From positions 173,877,501 through 173,941,500 of the forward strand of contig JAIOJX010000004.1 in assembly GCA_022376925.1 (NCBI GenBank): 64,000 nt of DNA, given 5' to 3'. This document shows positions 11,815 through 22,000 of the stretch, in pieces (position 1 is the stretch's first letter; each line of letters starts with the position of its first letter). The notes under the pieces were generated by a model. The model searched no databases. It saw only the letters and a list, made by a program, of their open reading frames with translations, and had not been told where the DNA came from. The translations under genes were made by a program, and so were the position numbers. The DNA comes from Tragulus kanchil (Eukaryota; Chordata; Mammalia; Artiodactyla; Tragulidae).

Positions 11815-13610
11815 CGGTGATGTCATCAGACATTGCGGAGAGCTGTGGGTCGAGCTCTCTAGAGGGCCTCTCTCAGCCCCCACAGAGCGGTGACTCCCTA
11901 GTGCTTTGATCTGACAGAGACGGACACTGGGGACGAGGGAGGTATGGCTCCCCCAGCAGCCCAGAGCAAGTCGCTGACGGGGCCGGAAGTCGCGTCTCAG
12001 GGTCTGACTCAAGCGCTGCGCGCTGACCCCTGCCCACGCCGCCTCGTCCACCACAGGCTGCGAGTGCCTCCAGGACAGGGTCTCCACCTGAGCTCTGCCC
12101 GATGCCCGGCTCCGAGCGCGGGGCCTGCTCATGGCAGGTGCCCAGGAGGGCCTCCTGGCATGGCTGATACACGATGATTTGCGCAGATGCAAAACCCCAC
12201 CCTCGCTTAGACGCACCCCCCATACAGGCAATAAGCGCGCCAGTGAGTTTGAACCCTCGGAGATGGACGATGGAGCCACGCAGCTGCTGGCCAGCCCAGG
12301 TCCCTTGACGGGCTCTTCCTGAAAGAATCATTTCGGGGACGTCCCTACGGTCGGCTTTCCAACCACCAGGCCACCCAGAATCTGCTGCCCCAGCCCAGTC
12401 CAGAGACCGGGGCGCCCCAGAGGCCGAGGGGTGGGCATGGACCCCACCCACTGGGAGGGGAGAGGGCCTGTGGTGTCCCTCGGGCTCAGCTGCCCAGGTC
12501 TCACAGGGAAGGCTCGAGGGGCAGGGCCTCGGGGAGGGGAGGTGGCAGCTTCGATCTGTCACCGAAAGAGATGGGGGAGGGACATTTTTCTGCAGACAAG
12601 CTGTTTGCTTACCAGCTGACTTTGGTGAAAGAGAGAGAAAAAAAAATCCCCAGTGCCATCTGGTCCCAGCACGAGGCTGGTGTGGGGCCGGGGGCTCCTC
12701 GCCACTCGGGCAGCCAGACCCAGTTTCAGAATCGGAGACAGCTGCCCACTGGATTATTTTGGGCAGCCGCTCGGCCCCGAGGCACCCGGCCTTCGAGGCA
12801 TTTCCCGTCCCTCTGAAGCTGTTTGCACACCAGCCCAAGACTGCCAGCTCCTTCTCGGGCCCTGGATGGTTTCCAGTTCAGCCCACGGTAGATACCCTGC
12901 TTCCAGCTCCAGCGGCAACTCCAACTGGGGTCAGATTTCGTGGGATGAAGGAGAGCGGAAGGCGAGGGCGGCGGGCTCCGTGGCCCCCTTCTCAGGCTCC
13001 TCTGTAGGACCCGTTCCGCCCACCCGCCTCAAGCCCTGGCCCCCCAGGAGTCGACCCTGCCCATCCCCCTCCCGTCTCTCCCCAGAGACGCCCCACCCCC
13101 TTGGTGCGGGATGCGCTCCCAGGGTGCACGGGGGCTGCATGGGCGGAGGGCATCTCAACAGAAGCGACAGCATCGGAAGGGCCTGGGAAGACCTCGGGCC
13201 TCTCAGAGAGGGACCTGAAAGCAGTTTGGAAAGGATGGGGTGAATCAGAGATAGAATACGGTCCGTGAGTCAGACCCGAAGTCAGGCGTGCCAGAGGCCC
13301 CAGAGCCTCAGGGAGCGGGGAGGCTCCCAGCAGGGCAGCAGCGGGCCCGGGCTCCCAGCACAGGACGACGCCAGCGGCAGCTGCGGAACGGGGGTCAGAG
13401 GGGAGAGGCAGAACGCCCAGGTGGGGAGTCACTGTGCCCACCCCGACGGATGGCGAGACCCCGGACTTCCAGGGGCAGAAGGAGGAGAGAAGGGTGTGAG
13501 TTTGAAAGGCGAGCAAAAGGCAGGAAGACCTCAGTGCCTGGATTAGGACAAAGGGAGGGTCCAGGGCGAGCCCCAGGCCTCGCTCAGGCTTGGGAACCGG
13601 AGGCTGGCCC
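11815..13610. other. GC-rich unique DNA with long open frames but no recognisable protein
   Basis: An open frame of 321 codons runs at 12838-11873 on the minus strand. It is rich in Gly, Pro, Ser and Arg, has overlapping open frames on the other strand and shows no domain. I read it as GC-rich noise. Confidence 0.55.
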
Positions 13611-13611
13611 G

Positions 13612-13829
13612 CGTGCCCAGTCGCTTGGCCGTGTCGGATGCTTTGCAGCTCCGTGGACTGTGGCCCGCCAGGCTCCTCTGCCTGTGGGTTCTCCAGGCGA
13701 GAGTACTGCCGTGGGTGGCCGTACCCTCCTCCAGGGGATCGTCTCGACCCAGGGATCGAACCCATGGCTCCTGCATCTCCTTCCACATTGCAGGTGCGTT
13801 CTTACCTCTGAGCCATCCAAGAAGCCCCG
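13612..13829 (-). mobile_element. Bov-tA SINE
   Basis: The reverse complement runs from GGGGCTTCTTGGATGGCTCA through GGTTCGATCCCTGGGTCGAG to the BovB-like tail. Confidence 0.85.
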
Positions 13830-14034
13830 AGAAGGTTGGAGGGGTGGGTAAGGGGCTGCGGAGGCAGGAGGCAGGACACTGGGAGGGGCAGGTTCTGACT
13901 TTAATCTGCCGAGTGTGGGGTGGGAACCCCAAGGGACCCTGTGCCCAGAATGCGGGGCTCGTCAGGCAGGAGCCTAGTGTTGCCAGGGCCCGGAGCAGTG
14001 GGGATAGAGTCCCTGTCAAATAGGCGTTGAGTTT

Positions 14035-14160
14035 CAGTTTGGCAAGATGCTAAGAGCTCCGGATGGTGCCGTGGAACTTAAGGCCACCGAACCGCTCATG
14101 CGACAACAGCAAAATGGAAAATGCCATTATGTACATTTTACCACAAAAAAAAAAAAAAAA
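14035..14160 (+). mobile_element. L1 LINE 3' end with poly(A)
   Basis: It carries the L1 3'UTR pattern (AAGGCCACCGAACC, then AAAATGGAAAATG, then ACATTTTACCACA) followed by a run of about 17 A. Confidence 0.65.
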
Positions 14161-14249
14161 TGTAATGGATTCAACCCCCGATTAAAATGCAGAGACATTC
14201 AGATCAGATAAAAATACACAACTATTTGTGCCTGGAAGAAACCCTCTCG

Positions 14250-14396
14250 GGGACGTCCCTGGTGGTCCAGAGGTTAAGACTCCACGCTTCCAGTGCAGGG
14301 GGAGTGGGTTTAATCCCTGGTCAGAGAATTAAGATCCCACACAGGCCTCTCCGTATGGCCAGAAAATTTTCCTTCAAAACCCTCTTAAAATATAAA
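14250..14396 (+). mobile_element. CHR-type SINE
   Basis: It starts GGGGACGTCCCTGGTGGTCC, followed by TTAAGACTCCACGCTTCCAG. Its 3' half is repeated at 15525-15596 by duplication D2. Confidence 0.75.
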
Positions 14397-14824
14397 GACA
14401 GACCCCTTAGAATGAAAAGAACAGAAGCGGTCCCCTGCTAACACTGAGAGAAAGCTGGCGCGGCTGCGTTAAAATCAGACAGAGTGGGTTTCAGAGCAAG
14501 AGATTTGATGGAGGATAAAGAGGACAGCAGAAGGCCGCGACAATGACCCAAGGGCGGGCGGGCGGGCAGGCACGAGGCGGTCTTTCCCTGTCCCCACATC
14601 CCTCGGCTTCCCGCCTCCCAGCCCCGGTACCCCTCCCCGGACCTGGAGCTCAGCTTCTGCCCCTGCCCAGGTGCCTCCCCCAGGGAAGATGCTCCCTCTC
14701 AGTCTCATCTTTTCTCGACCAGAGCCTTCCCGTGGGCATTTAAACGGACCCAGGTCTCCCCACTCATGAACGGCCAGACCCTCCAGGACCCCCTTGTCAG
14801 CTTCTCACCCAGCTCTGTCAAAGA

Positions 14825-15083
14825 GTGGTCCAGTGGGTAAGGACACCGCCTTGCAGTGCAAGGGCCGCCGGTTCGATCCCTGGCCTGGGAAGATCCCACG
14901 TGCCGCGGAGCGGCTGGACCCATGTGTCCAATGACCGAGCCGGAGCTCTGGGGTGCATGCGCCCAGAGCCGGCGCTCTGACAAGAAAGACCACTGCGATG
15001 GGAGGCCCACACGGGCCAGAGAACAAAGAAGGATGGAAATAAATAAATGAAAGACCAGTAGAAGTGGACCAAAAAAAAAAAAG
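14825..15083 (+). mobile_element. CHR-type SINE, 5'-truncated; copy at 16024-16284
   Basis: It begins inside the head at GTGGTCCAGTGGGTAAGGAC and ends with AAATAAATAAATG and an A run. The second copy comes from D2. Confidence 0.8.
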
Positions 15084-15245
15084 AGTGAACTAGAGCCCCC
15101 AGATCCTCGGGGCCTTTGGTCACTCTCGTCCGCAGGTTTCCCCGCCTGCCGGTTGTCCCTCTTCACCCTTTTTCAGCTTGAAAGCAAATTAGAAACAAAA
15201 TCAAGTTTTGTAGCTTTCCTGAGGAATACTGTCAGCCCAGTGGAG

Positions 15246-15345
15246 GTGAGTTTGAGCCAGCTCGAGGAGATGAAGGCCAGGGAAGCCTGGCGCGCTGCCG
15301 TTCACAGGGTCGCAGAGAGTCAGACACAGCTTAGCAACCAAACCA
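15246..15345 (+). mobile_element. BovB LINE 3' end; copy at 16447-16546
   Basis: It shows GGGAAGCCTGGCGCGCTGCC and GTCGCAGAGAGTCAGACACA then TTAGCAACC, the BovB 3' terminus. Confidence 0.75.
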
Positions 15346-16869
15346 CAGCAATGTACCAAAGGTAAGTTTTCCCAATTTTAAGTTTGTGATCTGATGAGTT
15401 TGAACACATGTGACCACAGCGGCCCTGCAGAGCTTCCGGTAGGCTCCCCCGAGTCCTCCCCGCGCGGCTGCCAGCCCGCGCCGTCCCTCTCCTGGACGCC
15501 ACTGAGCTGCGTTCTGCCCTTCTTAGAGAATAAGATCCACACAGGCCTCTCCGTATGGCCAGAAAATTTTCCTTCAAAACCCTCTTAAAATATAAAGACA
15601 GACCCCTTAGAATGAAAAGAACAGAAGCGGTCCCCTGCTAACACTGAGAGAAAGCTGGCGCGGCTGCGTTAAAATCAGACAGAGTGGGTTTCAGAGCAAG
15701 AGATTTGATGGAGGATAAAGAGGACAGCAGAAGGCGCGACAATGACCCAAGGGCGGGCGGGCGGGCAGGCACGAGGCGGTCTTTCCCTGTCCCCACATCC
15801 CTCGGCTTCCCGCCTCCCAGCCCCGGTACCCCTCCCCGGACCTGGAGCTCAGCTTCTGCCCCTGCCCAGGTGCCTCCCCCAGGGAAGATGCTCCCTCTCA
15901 GTCTCATCTTTTCTCGACCAGAGCCTTCCCGTGGGCATTTAAACGGACCCAGGTCTCCCCACTCATGAACGGCCAGACCCTCCAGGACCCCCTTGTCAGC
16001 TTCTCACCCAGCTCTGTCAAAGAGTGGTCCAGTGGGTAAGGACACCGCCTTGCAGTGCAAGGGCCGCCGGTTCGATCCCTGGCCTGGGAAGATCCCACGT
16101 GCCGCGGAGCGGCTGGACCCATGTGTCCAATGACCGAGCCGGAGCTCTGGGGTGCATGCGCCCAGAGCCGGCGCTCTGCGACAAGAAAGACCACTGCGAT
16201 GGGAGGCCCACACGGGCCAGAGAACAAAGAAGGATGGAAATAAATAAATGAAAGACCAGTAGAAGTGGACCAAAAAAAAAAAAGAGTGAACTAGAGCCCC
16301 CAGATCCTCGGGGCCTTTGGTCACTCTCGTCCGCAGGTTTCCCCGCCTGCCGGTTGTCCCTCTTCACCCTTTTTCAGCTTGAAAGCAAATTAGAAACAAA
16401 ATCAAGTTTTGTAGCTTTCCTGAGGAATACTGTCAGCCCAGTGGAGGTGAGTTTGAGCCAGCTCGAGGAGATGAAGGCCAGGGAAGCCTGGCGCGCTGCC
16501 GTTCACAGGGTCGCAGAGAGTCAGACACAGCTTAGCAACCAAACCACAGCAATGTACCAAAGGTAAGTTTTCCCAATTTTAAGTTTGTGATCTGATGAGT
16601 TTGAACACATGTGACCACAGCGGCCCTGCAGAGCTTCCGGTAGGCTCCCCCGAGTCCTCCCCGCGCGGCTGCCAGCCCGCGCCGTCCCTCTCCTGGACGC
16701 CACTGAGCTGCGTTCTGTCGCCGCCAGGCTATTCCCTTTTCTAGAGTTTCTTATAAACGCTTAGCCTCTTGCGTCCCATTTCCTTCCCTTTGCCTGATGC
16801 TGTTTCTCCATCCCCGCCCCTTCCTCTGGTCTTGAAGCAGAAGCGGGTTGTGTGGAAACGCTCTTGTTT

Positions 16870-17215
16870 CTTACATTTGGGTTCCTCCCAGTCTTTAGTT
16901 TTCACGAATAGTATTGCTATCCGTGTCTAAGTCTTTGTGTAGACATATGTTCTGCTTTTTCTTGGATAAATACCTGGCAGTGAAATGGCTAGGTCGTACG
17001 GCGTGTGTGTGTGTGTGTTCGTTATGAAAACGGCCAAACTGTTCTCCAGAGTAACTGTGCCATTTTGCATCCCCCCGCCCCAGCCGCACAGGAGACCTCT
17101 AACTGCACTGCGTCCTTATCGGCCCTTGCTGTGGTCAGCCTCTTCAGTGTAGCGCACGGTGGAATCTCGTGGTGATTTTATTTCCCTAACGACTCATGGT
17201 ATGGAGAATCTGTTA
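16870..17215 (+). mobile_element. L1 LINE 3' region fragment
   Basis: It matches the old L1 3'UTR pattern: TCTTTGTGTAGACATATGTT, GATAAATACCTGGCAGTGAA, GGCCAAACTGTTCTCCAGAG and TTCCCTAACGACTCATGGT. It contains a short (GT)n run at about 17000-17020. Confidence 0.75.
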
Positions 17216-17800
17216 GCCAGCTCCGGCTGCTATCATAAAATACCATAGACGGAGCGGCTTTTAAAAACAGACTTTCAGGACTTTCCTGGTGGTGCAGAGG
17301 CTACGAATCCATCCGCCACCGCAGGAGACCAGGGTTCGATGCCTGGTTGGGGAGAATCCCGCCAGCCACGGAGCCACCGAGCCCGTGCCCCACAGCCACG
17401 GGGCCCTGGAATGGCAGCCTCTGAGCCTGTGTGCAGCAACTCCCGGAGCCCGTGGACCCGGAGCCCTGCGGAAGGAGAAGCCGCTGCTTTGAGAAGCCTG
17501 CACACCACGACGAGAGAGCAGCCCCGCCTGCTGCAACTGGAGAAAGCCCATGTGCAGCAGCAAAGGCCCAGAACAGCCATAAATAACTGACTAAACAAAA
17601 TTATTTAAAAACAAAAAGCAGACATTTATTTATCACGGTTCTGACGTCCAGGAGGCCGAGATCCAGGGGTCGGATGATTTGGTGCCTGGTGAGGCCCCTC
17701 TTCCTAGTTTGCCGACGGCCACCTTCTCACTCTGTCCTCCCAGGACAGAAAGAGCCGAAGTCGCTGATGTCTTTTCATGAGGATGTTCATCTCCTCGCAG
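17216..17800 (+). mobile_element. Old mammalian repeat split by a CHR SINE (17276-17612)
   Basis: The flanks (CAGCTCCGGCTGCTATCATA at the left and ATTTATCACGGTTCTGACGT at the right) read as one familiar ancient interspersed repeat, whose family I do not name. Between them sits a full CHR SINE from GGACTTTCCTGGTGGTGCAG to its A-rich tail. The similar words ACAGACTTT and GCAGACATTT flank the insert and may be its target duplication. Confidence 0.6.
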
Positions 17801-18720
17801 GGTCCCACCCTCCTGGACTCTTTCGTCCTAAGACCTGGGACTCGGGAGGCGAAGGGAGCAGGTGGACGGGGGGCGGGGTGGAGGGAAGCCCACTCTGAGA
17901 TGGTCCCACACTCAGACGCCAGCTCCAAGGGTGCCCAGTGTCCCTCCCAGACGTCCTCTGAGCCCCCAGCGCCTCTGGCCGAGATGGCCTGGCCCTCGCC
18001 GCACCCCAGCGTCCCTCCCCCATCCGAGGCTGTCACGCTTTGCCAGCTTCAGGCCTGGCGGACTCTGTCCTCCCGGGGGCTTAGAGCTGGGAGGGCAGGG
18101 GAGGACCCCAGCACCAGCCGAGCCCACCCCCCTGCTCCTCCCCGCAGACCCTCACTCACGCCTGCAAAGCCTCCTCCAGGTCAGTTCCACCCACCGTCCG
18201 CTCAGAGAAGCCCGGTTCAGTCCTCCCACGGGGACTTCTGTTCTGAGAAACAGCTCTCCGGAGAGAGCCACGAGGCAGCTCCCTGGGGAGGGACAGGAGA
18301 CCGCCTGACCTTCTGGCCAGCCACAACGATGTCCTCTCTGTGCCTTCTGGGCAAAGCCCACCGTCACAGCCGTCGGGGCGGGCCTGGGCCCCGGCTCCTC
18401 TGGCCCGTAACTGAATCGACTCCCCTGAGGGGCGTGGGGCCTGGTGTGGGAGCCACATGGGGCTCCCGCCTCTGGAGGGTGCTCCTGGGCCCATCACCCC
18501 GCACGAGAGGCGGGCGGGCAGCCGTCGCTGAGTGCGGGCAGGCGGTCTCTGCCCTCCAGTCAGACTGACGCCTGGGGGCCCACCTGCTCCAGGGCCTGAC
18601 CCTCAGCCCCAGGGAAGGTCAGCACCTCCAGACCCGGGGCCTCAGGGGGTGGCCTCAGAGACCAGAGCCCCTCCGGGGCCCGGTGAGGAGGGAGGCCGCG
18701 TGGGGAGTCAGCTCATACGC
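17800..18720. other. GC-rich DNA just downstream of the PARVG poly(A) signal
   Basis: A 263-codon plus-strand frame (17777-18568) overlaps several others of similar length and has no motif. No gene is supported. Confidence 0.5.
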
Positions 18721-18724
18721 ATTC

Positions 18725-18986
18725 CAGATCCCTCCCAGAGATACATTTATTTTAAAATAAACGGGGCAAGGCTCTCAGAGGTTGGCTCAGGACAAATCCA
18801 CGCCTGGTGGGTTCACAGATATTCAGAGGGATGGAAACAGGAGACAGGGGGGGGCGGGCACGCCCCAGACAGAGAAGACGGGGAGGCCGGGCCAGCGGGA
18901 CCCCAAGGAGATCCCCCGCGGCCTCAGGCCCTCCAGCAGGGCCTGGCAGGCAGGCTCTGAGGAGCCGCTTTGGGGAGCTGAGACGA
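18725..18986 (-). terminator. PARVG: PARVG 3'UTR and poly(A) signal
   Basis: On the minus strand an AATAAA lies at 18751-18746, about 236 bases after the stop codon, in an otherwise GC-rich stretch. This would give a short 3'UTR with cleavage near 18720-18735. The hexamer is seen; the cleavage position is inferred. Confidence 0.7.
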
Positions 18987-19096
18987 TTAATTTGGGGACC
19001 CCTGGGGCACCCCGTCTGTGCTTCCTTTCAGCTTGTGCTTGTGGAACAGGCTGTAGAGGACCCGCAGCGTGCTCTTGGCGTCCTTGTTCACGATGT
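18987..19096 (-). CDS. PARVG: PARVG last coding exon with stop codon
   Basis: The acceptor is CTGACCCACAG. The exon completes Asp and encodes [20 protein letters not shown] then a short basic tail ending GVPQGSPN and TAA at 18989-18987. The KSTLRVLY segment is the parvin C-terminal signature. The tail after the CH2 domain is poorly conserved between family members. Confidence 0.97.
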
Positions 19097-22000
19097 CTGT
19101 GGGTCAGGAGAGAGCAGGGCAGCGTCAGGCCCCGGCCGGGGCAGGGAGCAGGGAGGTGGCCAGGCCCGGGCAACCATCCCAGTCGGCCCTGGACCCAGGG
19201 GCTTCCTGGAACACGAGCCTTCCGCGCTAGACGTGGGGGAGCCCCCGGCAAGCCCGGACCGTTGGTCGAGCGAGCCCCGCGTCCCAGGACCCGTCCCAGC
19301 ACCCGGCCACCCCTGCCTCCCCCTCTGGACCCCCCGGGGCCCCCAACACAGCGCCTCCTCCAGGCCTCGACCCTGGACAGTGCGTCCCCAGGGACCCGGT
19401 TCCCTCGTCTCCCCCCCAGGCCCGTCCTCCCCTGGCCGGGTGGGAGCGTGGGCACAGTGCCCCCTTATCGGAAAACTCACCGCATGCCAAGCCAGAGGCT
19501 GCGCCCACATGCCTGTCCCCCCACCCTGCCCCGCTCGGGGGCTCTGGCCCGAGCCTGGCTGCCCACACGAGGCCCGCTCTCACCCTCGGGGCTGACAGGG
19601 TGGCTGAGGAGGCCTTCTTCCTTCAGCAGCTCCAGGGCCAGGGTGACGTTGTGCAGCTGCAAGGACAAGACCCCACCTGAAGTCAGCAAGATGACCCACC
19701 CTGCAGCCAGCAGGCCACCTCTAGCGGGAAAGGCAGTCCCCAAAGAAGGCACCCAGCCCAGGCATGACGGAAGGCTTCTCGGCGGAGGTGACCCCTGGGA
19801 GTGAGTCCTGCCAGGTGAGGGGACTTCACCAGGGAGAGAAGCACAGGTTCATCCCCACCTTTCCCGGGGCAGCCCCCAGACCCGTGAGCAACAGCGAGTC
19901 CCTCGGAAACAGCCACGTGCTGTGGGGACAGGATAGAGGAGGAGACCGAGGCTCAGAATGACCACAGGCTCATCTGCACTCGCAAGACAGAAAGTGCTGG
20001 AAGCAGGGCTGTCTCCCTCTGAGGCCTGCAGAGCAGCTGGGGCTGGAGGCGCCGCCCCTCACCCAGGCGCTGGCCCCCCGCCGCCCATCCATCTGGGCGG
20101 GCGCCTGAGACGCCGCCGCCAGCCCTGCAGAGCCCCCGGGCGGGCGGAGGGGGGACCCCCGGCTCAGAGCCCGCTCCGCTGGGTGAGCTCCAGCAGGTCC
20201 CTTGGCGCCTCCGGGCCTGCACTCGCTCCAGCGCAGCGAGGTCGCCCCCATCTCCCCGACACAGGCCACGGGTGGGGCCTCAGGGATCCCCGCGGGTCCC
20301 CGGCTCTTCGTGGCGCCCTGCTTTGTCCCAGCTAGCTTCTCCCTGGGGCCTCAGAGCCAACCCAATGGAGCCCTGCCCACCCCCTTGGGGCCGCAGCCCG
20401 GTGCGGCAGAAAGTGGGGGAGGGGCGCGGTAGGTCTAACGAGTCCCCGAACCACTGCGACCTCAAGCTGACCCCTCCTCCAGCGGTCTCAGGTCCACCCG
20501 CAGACTGAGCATCCCAGACTGGCGGCTGGCCGTACGGGTCCCCTCCCCTCCCCATCCCCCCGCCCAACCAGGCCAGGCAGTTCCACGGCAACCAAACGGG
20601 GACCCAGAGGCGCGGCTGGCAGAGCAGCAGGTCCGTAAAGCCCACCCGGGCCTGCGGCCCTGCCGTGGCTGCCCAGGGCCAGGCAGTGGGACGTCCACCA
20701 ACCAGCCAAGCCCTCGGGGCTGACAGGGTGGCTGAGGAGGCCTTCTTCCTTCAGCAGCTCCAGGGCCAGGGTGACGTTGTGCAGCTGCAAGGACAAGACC
20801 CCACCTGAAGTCAGCAAGATGACCCACCCTGCAGCCAGCAGGCCACCTCTAGCGGGAAAGGCAGTCCCCAAAGAAGGCACCCAGCCCAGGCATGACGGAA
20901 GGCTTCTCGGCGGAGGTGACCCCTGGGAGTGAGTCCTGCCAGGTGAGGGGACTTCACCAGGGAGAGAAGCACAGGTTCATCCCCACCTTTCCCGGGGCAG
21001 CCCCCAGACCCGTGAGCAACAGCGAGTCCCTCGGAAACAGCCACGTGCTGTGGGGACAGGATAGAGGAGGAGACCGAGGCTCAGAATGACCACAGGCTCA
21101 TCTGCACTCGCAAGACAGAAAGTGCTGGAAGCAGGGCTGTCTCCCTCTGAGGCCTGCAGAGCAGCTGGGGCTGGAGGCGCCGCCCCTCACCCAGGCGCTG
21201 GCCCCCCGCCGCCCATCCATCTGGGCGGGCGCCTGAGACGCCGCCGCCAGCCCTGCAGAGCCCCCGGGCGGGCGGAGGGGGGACCCCCGGCTCAGAGCCC
21301 GCTCCGCTGGGTGAGCTCCAGCAGGTCCCTTGGCGCCTCCGGGCCTGCACTCGCTCCAGCGCAGCGAGGTCGCCCCCATCTCCCCGACACAGGCCACGGG
21401 TGGGGCCTCAGGGATCCCCGCGGGTCCCCGGCTCTTCGTGGCGCCCTGCTTTGTCCCAGCTAGCTTCTCCCTGGGGCCTCAGAGCCAACCCAATGGAGCC
21501 CTGCCCGCCCCCTTGGGGCCGCAGCCCGGTGCGGCAGAAAGTGGGGGAGGGGCGCGGTAGGTCTAACGAGTCCCCGAACCACTGCGACCTCAAGCTGACC
21601 CCTCCTCCAGCGGTCTCAGGTCCACCCGCAGACTGAGCATCCCAGACTGGCGGCTGGCCGTACGGGTCCCCTCCCCTCCCCATCTGCCGGCCATCCCAGC
21701 CCAACCAGGCCAGGCAGTTCCCACGGCAACCAAACGGGGACCCAGAGGCGCGGCTGGCAGAGCAGCAGGTCCGTAAAGCCCACCCGGGCCTGCGGCCCTG
21801 CCGTGGCTGCCTCCAGTCCCCTCCCGGGGGGTCCAGGCGGAGCTGGGTGGGACGTCACAACCAGCCCCACCAGGTCACAAGCCACAGGTCAGACGAGGCA
21901 CGTGTCCCGCCTAGGCCTTGTCCCCTCGTCCGTACAAGGGGAACAGTGCCTCTCTCAGCGGCTTCTGCAGGTTTCGGCGTGGCCCGGCGTGATGCTGGAC

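Larger units (their letters stand above)
14323..16717 (+). repeat. Direct duplication D2 (unit ~1200 bp)
   Basis: Copies are 14323-15516 and 15525-16717. Differences include one base missing near 15735 and two extra bases near 16178. The left end falls in the middle of a CHR-type SINE, so copy 2 carries only that element's 3' half. Confidence 0.95.
19583..21813 (+). repeat. Direct duplication D3 (unit ~1130 bp), carries PARVG exon 11
   Basis: Copies are 19583-20674 and 20711-21813. The final stretch of copy 1 (about 20555-20710) is a shortened, garbled version of copy 2 (about 21680-21880). Elsewhere the copies nearly match. Confidence 0.94.

Noticed and set aside
11873..12838. 321-codon open frame on the minus strand
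   Set aside because: It lies in GC-rich DNA where all frames stay open for long. Composition is low in complexity, no domain is visible and other frames overlap it.
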